Positions 36,504-45,722 of a stretch of DNA of 64,000 nt are shown here, in pieces; the stretch's first letter is position 1; each line of letters starts with the position of its first letter. The notes below the pieces were generated by a model. The model saw only the letters and a list, made by a program, of their open reading frames with translations. It did no database searches and had not been told where the DNA came from. This DNA comes from Enterobacter sp. Bisph1 (GTDB lineage: Bacteria > Pseudomonadota > Gammaproteobacteria > Enterobacterales > Enterobacteriaceae), in assembly GCF_000814905.1 (NCBI RefSeq), contig NZ_JXAG01000032.1, positions 1 through 64,000 on the forward strand, given 5' to 3'. A program made the position numbers and the translations under genes.

Positions 36504-37847
36504 TCACAAAAGACCGCAACGCCGTTTGCTGCGGGCTTCGGCTTCCTCATAGAGTGTGAACTCGTCTAACACCGGACACCCGAGGGCGGCTTCGAACTGC
36601 TGCTGGCTGGCGTTGCCGTGACTGCGCGCCTGGGTTTCATTGCCGAGGTTAGACTGAAAAATCCCGGCGGCGCTGACGGGCAGGAAATCTTCATAGGTGA
36701 TCGGCTGCGCCACCACCCAGCCGCGCTCGATCAGCGGCTGCGGATCGTCGCCGGGACGAATCGCCTGGCGGTGCGCTTCACCGGTGGGCGTCAAGCGATA
36801 ACGGAACCACGCGAGACCTTGCTTGCGCAACAGCATCTCGCTGTCGGGGAAGGCTTTAAACACCTCCATTAAATGCATCTGGTGTGTCAGGTTATCTTTG
36901 CCGGTTCCGGCGCTGGTCAGCAGTTGATCATAAAGCGCACGCCCTTTCGGCGTTAACGCCACGCCGCGCTGTTCAATCTCACCAAAACGCGCGGTGTGCA
37001 TTCCCTTGTGCTTGCCGTTAAACAATACCGGTTCATTCAGCGCTTTGAAGCTGGTCTGGCGCAGCAAAATCGGCACTTCGCGCCGCGGCGGCCCTTCAAT
37101 GAGAATTTTCGGCTCAATGCCGTATTCCGGCATTAACGCCTGCACCCGGTCAATATCCAGCGTACGCGGTGTTAAGTGGTTGATATGGCAGCCGGGGAAA
37201 CAGACCACATCGGCAATCAGGCGATGCTCATTATGCAGCGCCTGATAGGTTTGCTCATCGACGGTGGCGTGACCATGCCAGCGGAAGGTTTCCAGCGCTT
37301 CGGCAACAAAGGCATCGGCCTGCTGCGGGGTAAAACCCCCGTTCAGCTCGTGCACCTCAATTAACTGGCGGCAGGCTGGCGTAAAAATGTCTCGCTTCGC
37401 CAGAATCGCGGCGGCTTTGTTGCGCAAGGCTTCGTTCTCAATCAGTTCCAGGCGCAGCAGCGAGGTAAAAATACGAAACGGATTGCGGGCCAGCGCCCCA
37501 TCGTCAATCGGGCGAAAGGCGGTAGAATGGACCGGCACGCCTGCCTGTGAGAGATCGTAATAGCTGACCGGAAACATCCCCATAATGGCGAACATGCGCC
37601 GCAGGGTGGAGAGCTCATCGGCGGTCCCTACCCGAATAGCGCCATGGCGCTCAACGTTAAGCCGCGCTAATTCATCGGCGTTCGCCAGTTGCTCGTGTAG
37701 CCGCGCGTTGTTTTCAAGCACCGCCAGATTGACGTCTGCAACCAGCTCCAGCAGCGTGCCGTACTGCGGAACTTCCTGCTGGTACATGGCCGACATGGCC
37801 TGTGAAAATTGTTCCCGAATCTCATCAGCCGTGATGCTGTACGCCAT
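36504..37847 (-). CDS. ydcJ: YdcJ, 2-oxoadipate dioxygenase/decarboxylase family
   Basis: A 447-aa DUF1338 protein, the same length as E. coli YdcJ. The family includes HglS, an iron enzyme that converts 2-oxoadipate to 2-hydroxyglutarate in lysine breakdown. Likely metal and substrate residues lie in LNVERHGAIRVGT and FPGCHINHLTPRTLDID. GGAGGG lies 8 bases before the ATG at 37847; a longer reading frame upstream is not supported. It is divergent from ydcI, as in E. coli. Confidence 0.9.
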   Translation of the reverse strand: MAYSITADEIREQFSQAMSAMYQQEVPQYGTLLELVADVNLAVLENNARLHEQLANADELARLNVERHGAIRVGTADELSTLRRMFAIMGMFPVSYYDLSQAGVPVHSTAFRPIDDGALARNPFRIFTSLLRLELIENEALRNKAAAILAKRDIFTPACRQLIEVHELNGGFTPQQADAFVAEALETFRWHGHATVDEQTYQALHNEHRLIADVVCFPGCHINHLTPRTLDIDRVQALMPEYGIEPKILIEGPPRREVPILLRQTSFKALNEPVLFNGKHKGMHTARFGEIEQRGVALTPKGRALYDQLLTSAGTGKDNLTHQMHLMEVFKAFPDSEMLLRKQGLAWFRYRLTPTGEAHRQAIRPGDDPQPLIERGWVVAQPITYEDFLPVSAAGIFQSNLGNETQARSHGNASQQQFEAALGCPVLDEFTLYEEAEARSKRRCGLL

Positions 37848-38147
37848 AGTGTAATCCCTCCAGTGTGTTCTCTCTGGAGTGTAGAGAAGGCTTTTTACGT
37901 GTGTACCAGGAAATTTACAAAGTGTGATCGTGGCTGAAAACGCGCATCGCGCGCCGGGTAACGAACATAACGAAAGATTATGAATAAGCGCCTGGCAAAA
38001 CCCTATCAACATGCTGGTTACGTCACATTGCGGGCAGAAGAGGTTTGTAACTTAAAGAGATTAAATGTTAATAATATTTTGCTTTCTGGTTATCAATATT
38101 AAACAACTTAACTTACCGGCGATTGCGTACACCTTTAACATCATCTT

Positions 38148-39071
38148 ATGGAAAAACACGGTATGTTCTCTCAGCGCATTCGACTGCGCCATTTGCACAC
38201 ATTCGTTGCCGTCGCTCAACAAGGGACGTTGGGGCGCGCGGCAGAAACCCTTAACTTAAGTCAACCTGCGCTGTCGAAAACCCTCAATGAGCTGGAACAG
38301 CTCACCGGTAAGCGCCTGTTCGATCGTGGACGTATGGGCGCACAGCTTACGCTGGTTGGCGAGCAGTTTCTCACCCATGCGGTACGCGTGCTCGATGCGG
38401 TCAATATTGCAGGACAGTCCCTTAATCACACTACTGAACAGAAAAACGATCTGATCCGCATCGGCGCGCTGCCTACCGCCGCGCTGGGGATTTTACCGGC
38501 GGTGATTGGTCAACTACACAAACAGCAGCCGGATATTACGATCCAGGTCGCCACCGCCAATAACCCGATGATCCTCGCCGGGCTAAAGTCTGGTGAACTC
38601 GATTTGGGTATTGGGCGAATGTCCGATCCGGACTTGATGAGCGGGTTGAGCTATGAACTGCTGTTTCTCGAGTCGCTAAAACTGGTGGTGCGCCCCGGCC
38701 ATCCCCTATTGCAAAGCACTGTCACCCTGAGCCGGGTGCTGGAATGGCCGGTGGTGGTGCTACCCCAAGGGACGGTGCCGCGACAAAATACCGAGGAGCT
38801 GCTCGCCAGCCAGAGCTGTAAGTTGCCCTCAGGTTGTCTGGAAACCCTTTCCGCCTCGCTATCGCGACAGCTCACCGTCGAGTACGACTATGTCTGGTTT
38901 GTGCCGTCTGGGGCGGTGAAAGATGATTTGCGCCTCGGTTCGCTGGTGGCGCTACCCATTCCTGCCTCGGGGATTGGCGATCCGATTGGCATTATCACCC
39001 GCGTTGATCATCCCCTGCCGCCCGCGGCTCATGCCCTTATCGCGGCGATCCGCAAAACGATGCCGGGGTGA
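38148..39071 (+). CDS. ydcI: LysR-family regulator YdcI
   Basis: A 307-aa regulator nearly identical in its N-terminus to E. coli and Salmonella YdcI (RIRLRHLHTFVAVAQQGTLGRAAETLNLSQPALSKTLNELEQLTG). YdcI has been linked to acid stress and metabolism. The effector domain holds GALPTAALGILP and SRQLTVEYDYVWFVPSGAVKDDLR. It is divergent from ydcJ. The approximately 300 bases between the two starts hold both promoters; I see AT-rich -10-like stretches (AATATT, TAATAT) but no certain operator. Confidence 0.94.
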   Translation: MEKHGMFSQRIRLRHLHTFVAVAQQGTLGRAAETLNLSQPALSKTLNELEQLTGKRLFDRGRMGAQLTLVGEQFLTHAVRVLDAVNIAGQSLNHTTEQKNDLIRIGALPTAALGILPAVIGQLHKQQPDITIQVATANNPMILAGLKSGELDLGIGRMSDPDLMSGLSYELLFLESLKLVVRPGHPLLQSTVTLSRVLEWPVVVLPQGTVPRQNTEELLASQSCKLPSGCLETLSASLSRQLTVEYDYVWFVPSGAVKDDLRLGSLVALPIPASGIGDPIGIITRVDHPLPPAAHALIAAIRKTMPG

Positions 39072-39204
39072 TCCCGGCTCGCTTACTCTCTTCCGGTTGC
39101 GCAACAGGTAAACAACTGGTTAAAAATGTGATAAAAAAGGCCGTTGATTAAGGGCCGTTACGCAACGACCTTAACGCAGTAGCCATCCGTAGCCGGAATA
39201 AGAG

Positions 39205-41502
39205 ATGAAATTTAAAACCGCAGTCAAACCCTACCGCGCAGCTGCCGGTGGTTTGGGTTCCCTTGAAGCGACCACGCGCTTCGTTATTGACAGCAAAAAC
39301 GCCTTAAAAAACATGCGCAATCTGCTGCGTATGAATAAAGCCCGGGGATTTGATTGCCCCGGCTGCGCATGGGGCGATGATAATAAAAGTACCTTTAGTT
39401 TCTGCGAAAACGGTGCCAAAGCCGTCACCTGGGAGGCAACGCGCCGCCAGATAGACGCTGCTTTTTTTGCGCAACACAGCGTGAGCGCCCTGACTCGCCA
39501 GAGCGACTATTTTCTTGAATACCAGGGACGTTTAACCGAACCGCTGCGTTACAACCCGCAAACGGATCGCTATGAGCCGATTTCATGGGCTGACGCCTTT
39601 GCAATGATCGGTGAACATATCCGTGCGATGGATCACCCCAATCAGCTGGAGCTGTATACCTCAGGTCGCGCCAGCAACGAAGCGTCCTACCTTTATCAAC
39701 TGTTTGGCCGCATGGTCGGGACCAATAATTTCCCGGACTGTTCCAATATGTGCCATGAAGCGAGCGGTGCTGGGCTTAAACGCAGCATTGGCGTGGGAAA
39801 AGGCACTATTCATCTGGCGGATTTTGAACAAGCGGACGCCATTTTTGTCTTCGGGCAGAATCCCGGCACAAACCATCCGCGCATGCTGCATAGCCTGCGT
39901 CACGCCGCAGATCGCGGTGCGCGAATTGTCACCTTTAATACCCTGCGCGAGCGCGGCCTTGAGCGTTTTGCCGATCCGCAAAAACCGCTGGAAGTGGTCA
40001 CTTCAAAGGCGGGCGCAATCAGCTCATCCTATTATCAGCCACGCCTCGGCGGCGATATGGCGGCGGTGCGCGGCATTGCCAAAGCGCTGCTGGAAACCCA
40101 GCGCCAGCGTCTGGCAAAAGGTGAAGAGAGCTTGTTTGACGATGCCTTTATTGCCGAACATACCAATGGGATTGACCAATGGTTTGCGCAAATCGACGCC
40201 ACATCCTGGCAGAGCATTGAGCAACAGTCCGGCCTGAGCCAGCAGCAGCTGCGCGATGCCGCCGTGGTTTGGCAACAGGCGAAACGGGTTATCTGCACCT
40301 GGGCGATGGGCATTACCCAACATAAACACTCGCTGGATACGGTGCGTGAAATCACTAATCTGCAGCTGCTTGGCGGCCATTTAGGTAAACCCGGCGCCGG
40401 GCTTTGCCCCGTTCGCGGTCATAGCAATGTGCAGGGCAATCGCACTATGGGGATCGACGAAAAACCGTCGACCGCCCTGCTCGACAGTCTTGGCCGTCAT
40501 TTTAATTTCAACCCGCCGCGCGAACCCGGCCACAATACCGTGGAAGCAATTTCGGCGATGCTGCGGGACGACGTAAAAGTACTGATCGCCCTTGGCGGCA
40601 ACCTGGCCGCCGCTGCGCCCGATACGCCGCGCACCTGCGAAGCGCTGCGCCGCTGTGGGCTGACGGTGTATATCAGTACCAAACTTAACCGCAGCCATCT
40701 GATGCCGGGTAAAGCGTCATTAATTCTGCCGACGCTGGGGCGCACAGAAGAGGATGTGCAGGCTAGCGGCCGCCAGTTCGTGACGGTAGAAGACTCCTTT
40801 AGTATGGTGCATGCCTCTGAGGGTATCGGCAAACCGCTGGCAACGACGCAGCGTTCAGAAACGGCGATTGTCGCCGGTATCGCTGATGCCACTCTTGGCA
40901 AGGAGAAGCTGGACTGGCGGGCGTTGGCCGGGGATTACAACCTGATCCGCGAGCATATCGCCGCGACAATACCAGGCTTTGACAACTTCAACGCGCGTTG
41001 TGAAGAGCCGGGTGGTTTCTGGCTGGGTAATGCCGCCGCCGACCTGCGTTTTGCTACGCCGTCCGGCAAGGCGGAATTCAGTGCCGCTGTGCTGCCGCAG
41101 TCGGTCTGTCCGGAAACGGACGCGCCGTTTGTATTGCAAACCCTGCGCTCCCACGATCAGTACAACACCACGATTTACGGCCTCGATGACCGTTATCGCG
41201 GCGTTTATGGCCAGCGGGACGTGCTGTTTATGCACCCGGATGATATCGACGCCCTCGGCCTGAAGGATGGCGATCGCGTCGATATTGAAACCCGCTCAAC
41301 GGACGGTATCGAGCGACGGGTGGAAGATTTCCGCCTGGTGGCGTATGACATTCCGCGCGGCAATCTGGCGGCCTACTACCCGGAAACCAACCCGCTGGTA
41401 CCGCTGACCCGTTTTGGCGATGGCACCGGTACGCCCACCTCGAAATCTATCCCCGTTAGCGTCACGGCGGCGCACGCTCGTCAGACCTTGCGGATTGCCT
41501 GA
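39205..41502 (+). CDS. YdeP-type molybdopterin oxidoreductase
   Basis: A 765-aa member of the FdhF/YdeP group of molybdopterin enzymes. The N-terminus has CPGCAWGDD (C51, C54), which with a further Cys may hold an iron-sulfur cluster, then SWADAFAMIGEHI, YTSGRASNEASYLYQ and a C-terminal molydopterin-dinucleotide domain (DPDDIDALGLKDGDRVDI-like segment, NLAAYYPETNPLVP). There is no Tat signal, so it is cytoplasmic. Its substrate is unknown; E. coli YdeP is tied to acid resistance. GGAATAAGAG precedes ATG 39205. Confidence 0.85.
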   Translation: MKFKTAVKPYRAAAGGLGSLEATTRFVIDSKNALKNMRNLLRMNKARGFDCPGCAWGDDNKSTFSFCENGAKAVTWEATRRQIDAAFFAQHSVSALTRQSDYFLEYQGRLTEPLRYNPQTDRYEPISWADAFAMIGEHIRAMDHPNQLELYTSGRASNEASYLYQLFGRMVGTNNFPDCSNMCHEASGAGLKRSIGVGKGTIHLADFEQADAIFVFGQNPGTNHPRMLHSLRHAADRGARIVTFNTLRERGLERFADPQKPLEVVTSKAGAISSSYYQPRLGGDMAAVRGIAKALLETQRQRLAKGEESLFDDAFIAEHTNGIDQWFAQIDATSWQSIEQQSGLSQQQLRDAAVVWQQAKRVICTWAMGITQHKHSLDTVREITNLQLLGGHLGKPGAGLCPVRGHSNVQGNRTMGIDEKPSTALLDSLGRHFNFNPPREPGHNTVEAISAMLRDDVKVLIALGGNLAAAAPDTPRTCEALRRCGLTVYISTKLNRSHLMPGKASLILPTLGRTEEDVQASGRQFVTVEDSFSMVHASEGIGKPLATTQRSETAIVAGIADATLGKEKLDWRALAGDYNLIREHIAATIPGFDNFNARCEEPGGFWLGNAAADLRFATPSGKAEFSAAVLPQSVCPETDAPFVLQTLRSHDQYNTTIYGLDDRYRGVYGQRDVLFMHPDDIDALGLKDGDRVDIETRSTDGIERRVEDFRLVAYDIPRGNLAAYYPETNPLVPLTRFGDGTGTPTSKSIPVSVTAAHARQTLRIA

Positions 41503-41590
41503 AAACGGCGCTCGCACTGTGCGGGCGCCTGAGGATTATTTATAGGATCGGCACAGCACCCTTGCCTGTCACTGGCGGGCATAGGGTATT

Positions 41591-41622
41591 TGACAAAAGG
41601 CCCGCATCTGCGGGCCTTTGTC
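41591..41622. terminator. Bidirectional terminator
   Basis: TGACAAAAGGCCCGC pairs with GCGGGCCTTTGTCA around ATCT. It lies between the convergent oxidoreductase and arsC and works for either strand. Confidence 0.85.
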
Positions 41623-41638
41623 ATGTTAAGAGGCGCAA

Positions 41639-42067
41639 TCAGGGTTTAACACGCGCGCCGTTCCGATCGACCACCTGCTCGCCATCTTCCTTGCTGAATG
41701 CCCCTTGCTGGGCATCGGGCAATATCTCCAGCACTACTTCCGACGGGCGGCACAGGCGCGTGCCCAGCGGCGTCACCACGATTGGGCGGTTAATCAAAAT
41801 CGGATGTTCAAGCATAAAATCGATCAGCTGTTGCTCGCTAAAGCTATCTTCTGCCAGCCCGAGTTGTTCATAAGGCTCAACATTTTTGCGCAGCAGTTCA
41901 CGCGCCGTGATCCCCATTGCGCCAAGCAAAGAGACCAATTCATCGCGCGTCGGCGGCGTTTCAAGATAGTGGATAACCGTGGGCTCTGCCCCGCTGTTGC
42001 GAATTAGCGCCAGCGTATTGCGCGAGGTGCCGCAGGCCGGATTGTGATAAATGGTAATGTTGCTCAT
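41639..42067 (-). CDS. arsC: Arsenate reductase ArsC
   Basis: A 142-aa glutaredoxin-dependent arsenate reductase with the catalytic cysteine C12 in HNPACGTSRN and the arginines of the oxyanion site in PILINRPIVVTPLGTRLCRP. It reduces arsenate to arsenite for export by ArsB. It is last in arsRBC, 11 bases after arsB. Length as in the E. coli enzyme (141). Confidence 0.95.
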   Translation of the reverse strand: MSNITIYHNPACGTSRNTLALIRNSGAEPTVIHYLETPPTRDELVSLLGAMGITARELLRKNVEPYEQLGLAEDSFSEQQLIDFMLEHPILINRPIVVTPLGTRLCRPSEVVLEILPDAQQGAFSKEDGEQVVDRNGARVKP

Positions 42068-42078
42068 AAATTATCTCA

Positions 42079-43368
42079 CTACGAAGTAAAAGAGAGGCGC
42101 AGTGCCAGCGCCGCCAGCGTCACAAAGAGTACCGGCAGGGTCATCACAATACCGGTACGGAAGTAATAGCCCCAGCCAATAGTAATGTTCTTCTGCGCCA
42201 GCACATGCAGCCAAAGCAGCGTTGCCAGGCTACCAATAGGGGTGATTTTCGGCCCCAAATCGCAGCCAATGACATTGGCATAAATCATTGCCTCTTTAAT
42301 CATGCCCGTGGCGTTGCTGCCATCAATGGAGAGCGCGCCAATTAGCACCGTCGGCATATTGTTCATTATTGAGGAGAGAAAGGCAGTGATAAACCCTGTG
42401 CCGAGTGTCGTCGCCCACAAACCTTTATCCGCCAGCAGGTTCAAAACTCCGGAGAGATAATCCGTTAATCCGGCATTTCTCAGGCCATATACCACCAGAT
42501 ACATACCCAGCGAAAAGATAACGATTTGCCACGGCGCACCGCGCAAGACTTTCCCGGTATCTATCGCCTTACCCTTTTTCGCCACGGTAAATAGGATCAA
42601 CGCGCCGACGGCAGCAATGGCGCTAACGGGAATGCCCAGCGGCTCCAGCACAAAAAAGCCCGTCAGCAACAACAGCAGTACCACCCAGCCGGTACGGAAT
42701 GTCGCCGGATCTTTAATCGCACTGGCGGGCGCGGCCAGTTTCTCCACCGCATAAGTGGGCGGGATCTCTTTGCGAAAAAAGAGGTGCAGCATCAGTAATG
42801 TCGCCGCGATTGCTGCGATATCCACCGGCACCATCACCGCGGCATAGCCGCTAAAGCTGAGATGGAAAAAGTCGGCCGAAACGATATTCACCAGATTGGA
42901 AACAATCAGCGGCAGGCTGGCAGTGTCGGCGATAAAGCCCGCGGCCATAACAAAAGCCAGCGTCGCGCGGGGGCTAAAGCCAAGCGCCAGCAGCATGGCT
43001 ATCACGATGGGCGTCAGAATCAGCGCCGCGCCATCATTGGCAAACAGCGCAGCGACCGCCGCGCCTAACAGCACAATCCAGGTAAACAGCAAGCGGCCGC
43101 GGCCGTTGCCCCAACGCGCGACGTGCAGCGCGGCCCATTCGAAAAATCCCGACTCATCGAGCAACAGGCTGATAATGATCACCGCGATAAAGGTCGCCGT
43201 CGCATTCCAGACGATATTCCATACCACCGGAATATCGCTTAGATGGATAACCCCGCAGGCCAGCGCCAGAATAGCGCCGAGGGTGGCGCTCCAGCCAATA
43301 CTCAACCCTTTGGGCTGCCAGATAACCAGTACCAGCGTAAAAACAAAAATCGTTGCGGCCAGTAACAT
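42079..43368 (-). CDS. arsB: Arsenite efflux pump ArsB
   Basis: A 429-aa inner-membrane arsenite/antimonite antiporter with 12 predicted helices and the family segments [18 protein letters not shown] and [17 protein letters not shown]. It lies between arsR (42 bases) and arsC (11 bases). The operon lacks arsA and arsD, so export is by the pump alone. Confidence 0.95.
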   Translation of the reverse strand: MLLAATIFVFTLVLVIWQPKGLSIGWSATLGAILALACGVIHLSDIPVVWNIVWNATATFIAVIIISLLLDESGFFEWAALHVARWGNGRGRLLFTWIVLLGAAVAALFANDGAALILTPIVIAMLLALGFSPRATLAFVMAAGFIADTASLPLIVSNLVNIVSADFFHLSFSGYAAVMVPVDIAAIAATLLMLHLFFRKEIPPTYAVEKLAAPASAIKDPATFRTGWVVLLLLLTGFFVLEPLGIPVSAIAAVGALILFTVAKKGKAIDTGKVLRGAPWQIVIFSLGMYLVVYGLRNAGLTDYLSGVLNLLADKGLWATTLGTGFITAFLSSIMNNMPTVLIGALSIDGSNATGMIKEAMIYANVIGCDLGPKITPIGSLATLLWLHVLAQKNITIGWGYYFRTGIVMTLPVLFVTLAALALRLSFTS

Positions 43369-43410
43369 CGTAGCCTTCCTTATATACGTATGAATGAATA
43401 TGTGTAAGCG

Positions 43411-43731
43411 TTAGCATAAACCTTGAGGGGCGGATTTTAATTTGGCGCCAACTTCTGCGCGCAGGCAGTTCCATGAGGTATCAATTGTTGCCGCAGCCCA
43501 GGCAGGCATGTGGGGCGATAAGCGATAGTAGATCCACTTTCCCTCACGGCGGTCAATCACGAGACCATTTTCACGTAACAGGGCAATATGCCGTGAAATC
43601 TTGGGCTGCGATTCTCCTGCCGCCGCGCAGATATCACATACGCAAAGCTCTCCAGCCTGCCTGAGCAACATAACGATGGTAAGCCGGGTTTCGTCAGAAA
43701 GGATTTTGAAAAGCTGAACGGGATGCAGCAT
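43411..43731 (-). CDS. arsR: Arsenic-responsive repressor ArsR
   Basis: A 106-aa winged-helix repressor with the arsenite-binding cysteines in GELCVCDIC (C29, C31, C34 region) and the recognition helix AGESQPKISRHIALLREN. It represses arsRBC until trivalent arsenic binds. The upstream minus-strand region contains AAGCTTATACATATGG at about 43770-43785, a plausible operator with the ATAnATATG-like symmetry of ArsR sites. Confidence 0.94.
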   Translation of the reverse strand: MLHPVQLFKILSDETRLTIVMLLRQAGELCVCDICAAAGESQPKISRHIALLRENGLVIDRREGKWIYYRLSPHMPAWAAATIDTSWNCLRAEVGAKLKSAPQGLC

Positions 43732-43945
43732 GCGGATACCTGTAACCTGGCGGAAAACAGGTATGCTAATCCATATGTATAAGCTTTTAAAGCGACGCCC
43801 GGTGATTTGCTAAGAAAAGGGCCAGCGCGTTGATTTTTTTGCCCAGCTGCAACCAATCTTAAACAAACATTTCACCCAGCGGACAGCCTGTGCCGGCGCT
43901 GATAAACTTAGCGTTAACTCTCACCATGACCGGAAGGTTATCGCC

Positions 43946-44629
43946 ATGCAATACGAAGAACAGCAGCTTATCAACGGCCTTTTCCAGCGCCTGAAACAGA
44001 CCGAGCAGCAGAATAGCCAGCGCGATGCCGAGGCTGAGCGTCAGATAGCCGAGTTTGTTCGACAGCAGCCTGCGTCGCCCTACTATATGGCGCAATCGAT
44101 CCTTATTCAGGAAGCGGCGCTCAAACAGCTACAAAGCAAAGTTCAGCAACTGGAAAGCGAACTGGCGGCGCAGAAGAGTAAACCCCAGGGCGGCGGCAGT
44201 TTCCTCGGCGGTCTGTTCGGCGGCGCAAAACCGCAAAACCCACAGCCGGAAAGCAACTGGAATAACAGCCAACCGCCGCCGCAACAGGATTACTCCCGCC
44301 CGGCGCAAGCCGCAGCTGGCGCATCACGCGCCGGGGGTTTTATGGCGGGCGCGCTGCAAACCGCAGCGGGCGTGGCGGGCGGCGTGGTACTGGCCGATAT
44401 GTTGACCAGCATGTTCCATCACTCGCGCCCGGAAGAGATTGTTAATATTATTGAAGAGCCTGCGGCACCTGTGCAAAACAGCGGCTTTGACGCAGCTCAG
44501 AATACGGATTTCAATAATGTTTCCGATACCCGTTTCCAGAATAACGACGATCCTTTCGCTAACGACCCGTATCAGAATGATGATCTTGATGACGGCGACT
44601 ATAGCAACGACGACGACAGCTTTATCTAA
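43946..44629 (+). CDS. DUF2076 family protein
   Basis: A 227-aa protein: helical N-terminus (EEQQLINGLFQRLKQTEQ), a coiled coil around LKQLQSKVQQLESELAAQK (60-78), a Gly/Asn/Gln/Pro-rich linker, one hydrophobic segment with AAGVAGGVVLADMLTSMF and a very acidic Asn/Asp C-terminus ending DDDSFI. It has no N-terminal signal. The layout fits DUF2076 proteins, function unknown. ATG 43946 has AAGG a few bases before. A terminator follows at 44640. Confidence 0.8.
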   Translation: MQYEEQQLINGLFQRLKQTEQQNSQRDAEAERQIAEFVRQQPASPYYMAQSILIQEAALKQLQSKVQQLESELAAQKSKPQGGGSFLGGLFGGAKPQNPQPESNWNNSQPPPQQDYSRPAQAAAGASRAGGFMAGALQTAAGVAGGVVLADMLTSMFHHSRPEEIVNIIEEPAAPVQNSGFDAAQNTDFNNVSDTRFQNNDDPFANDPYQNDDLDDGDYSNDDDSFI

Positions 44630-44639
44630 GCAGCAATTT

Positions 44640-44665
44640 GCCCGGTGGAACTGACCGCCGGGTTA
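44640..44665 (+). terminator. Terminator of the DUF2076 gene
   Basis: CCCGGTGG pairs with CCGCCGGG around AACTGA, followed by TTATTTCTT. Confidence 0.7.
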
Positions 44666-44849
44666 TTTCTTATGCACTCCTGACACAACACCCGGCGCTT
44701 TTTCATCATTCTCGCTCTGTATATCTTTACCCGGGACCAGGAAGCTGGTCACAAAAGTTCTTTCGTGAACGACTTCCTCACCGATGCCGGAAAGATAGTG
44801 TTTTGCTGGTTTCGGTTTTTTATCCCACAGAGCAAGAAATGGAGTTTCA

Positions 44850-45620
44850 ATGTATCAGATTGATTTTAATAGTTACCGCTCGGTAAAAGGTTTCAATCGT
44901 CGCGTCCGTTTTCTGGTGATGCACTATACCGCCCTTGATTTTAAGGAGTCGGTTGCCGCATTAACCGGATCCTCGGTAAGCGCGCACTATCTTGTGCCCG
45001 ATCCTACGGATGAGAGCTATATTGCCGCTGGTTTTACGGATATGCGTATTTTCAATCTCGTCGATGAGAATGAACGGTCCTGGCATGCCGGCGTCAGTTC
45101 ATGGGCAGGTCGGACTAACCTGAACGATACGGCGATTGGTATTGAGAACGTGAATCTGGCATCGGATAGCGGCGGCGAGTTCGTCTTTCCGCCTTATAAT
45201 CCGGTACAAATTGACGCTATTAAACAGCTGGCCGCCAATATTCTTCAGCGCTATCCGGACATTACGCCGACCAATGTTGTCGCCCATAGCGATATTGCGC
45301 CGGGCAGAAAGAGCGATCCTGGCGCTGCGTTTCCCTGGAAAGCGCTTTATGACGCGGGCATCGGCGCCTGGTATGATGACGCGACCATGCAGCAATATCT
45401 GGCGCAGTTCTGCCAGTCTCTGCCTGCTGAAGCGGATATTGTGGCCCGGTTAAAGACCTATGGCTATGACACATCGAATGCTGAAACGGAAAGCGGCTAT
45501 CAAGCGCTGATCCGCGCATTTCAACTCCATTTCCGCCAGCAGAAGTATGACGGCGTTGTGGATGCTGAAACGGCGGCAATTATCTACGCACTGGTAGATA
45601 AGTACTTCCCGGCGAAATAA
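44850..45620 (+). CDS. AmiD-like N-acetylmuramoyl-L-alanine amidase, no signal peptide
   Basis: A 256-aa Amidase_2 protein with likely zinc ligands H25 (FLVMHYTA), H146 (VVAHSDIAPGRK) and D156 (KSDPG), and a C-terminal peptidoglycan-binding domain (about 190-255, LKTYGYD...VDAETAAIIYALVDKYF). The fold and order match AmiD, a lipoprotein in E. coli that cleaves the amide bond between MurNAc and the stem peptide. This protein starts directly at MYQIDFNSYRSVKG with no signal or lipobox; GGAGTTTCA precedes ATG 44850, so the start is well supported. A cytosolic recycling enzyme or exported effector are both possible. Confidence 0.85.
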   Translation: MYQIDFNSYRSVKGFNRRVRFLVMHYTALDFKESVAALTGSSVSAHYLVPDPTDESYIAAGFTDMRIFNLVDENERSWHAGVSSWAGRTNLNDTAIGIENVNLASDSGGEFVFPPYNPVQIDAIKQLAANILQRYPDITPTNVVAHSDIAPGRKSDPGAAFPWKALYDAGIGAWYDDATMQQYLAQFCQSLPAEADIVARLKTYGYDTSNAETESGYQALIRAFQLHFRQQKYDGVVDAETAAIIYALVDKYFPAK

Positions 45621-45642
45621 CTATCATGGGATGTAAATACAA

Positions 45643-45672
45643 CAGGGGGATAAAAGCGATTTTATCCCCCTG
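45643..45672. terminator. Bidirectional terminator
   Basis: CAGGGGGATAAAA pairs with TTTTATCCCCCTG around a GCGA loop. It separates the convergent amidase and trg genes. Confidence 0.8.
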
Positions 45673-45722
45673 CTACTTGCTTATTGGTTACGTCATTAAC
45701 GGTACTTTACCGCTCTATTGCC

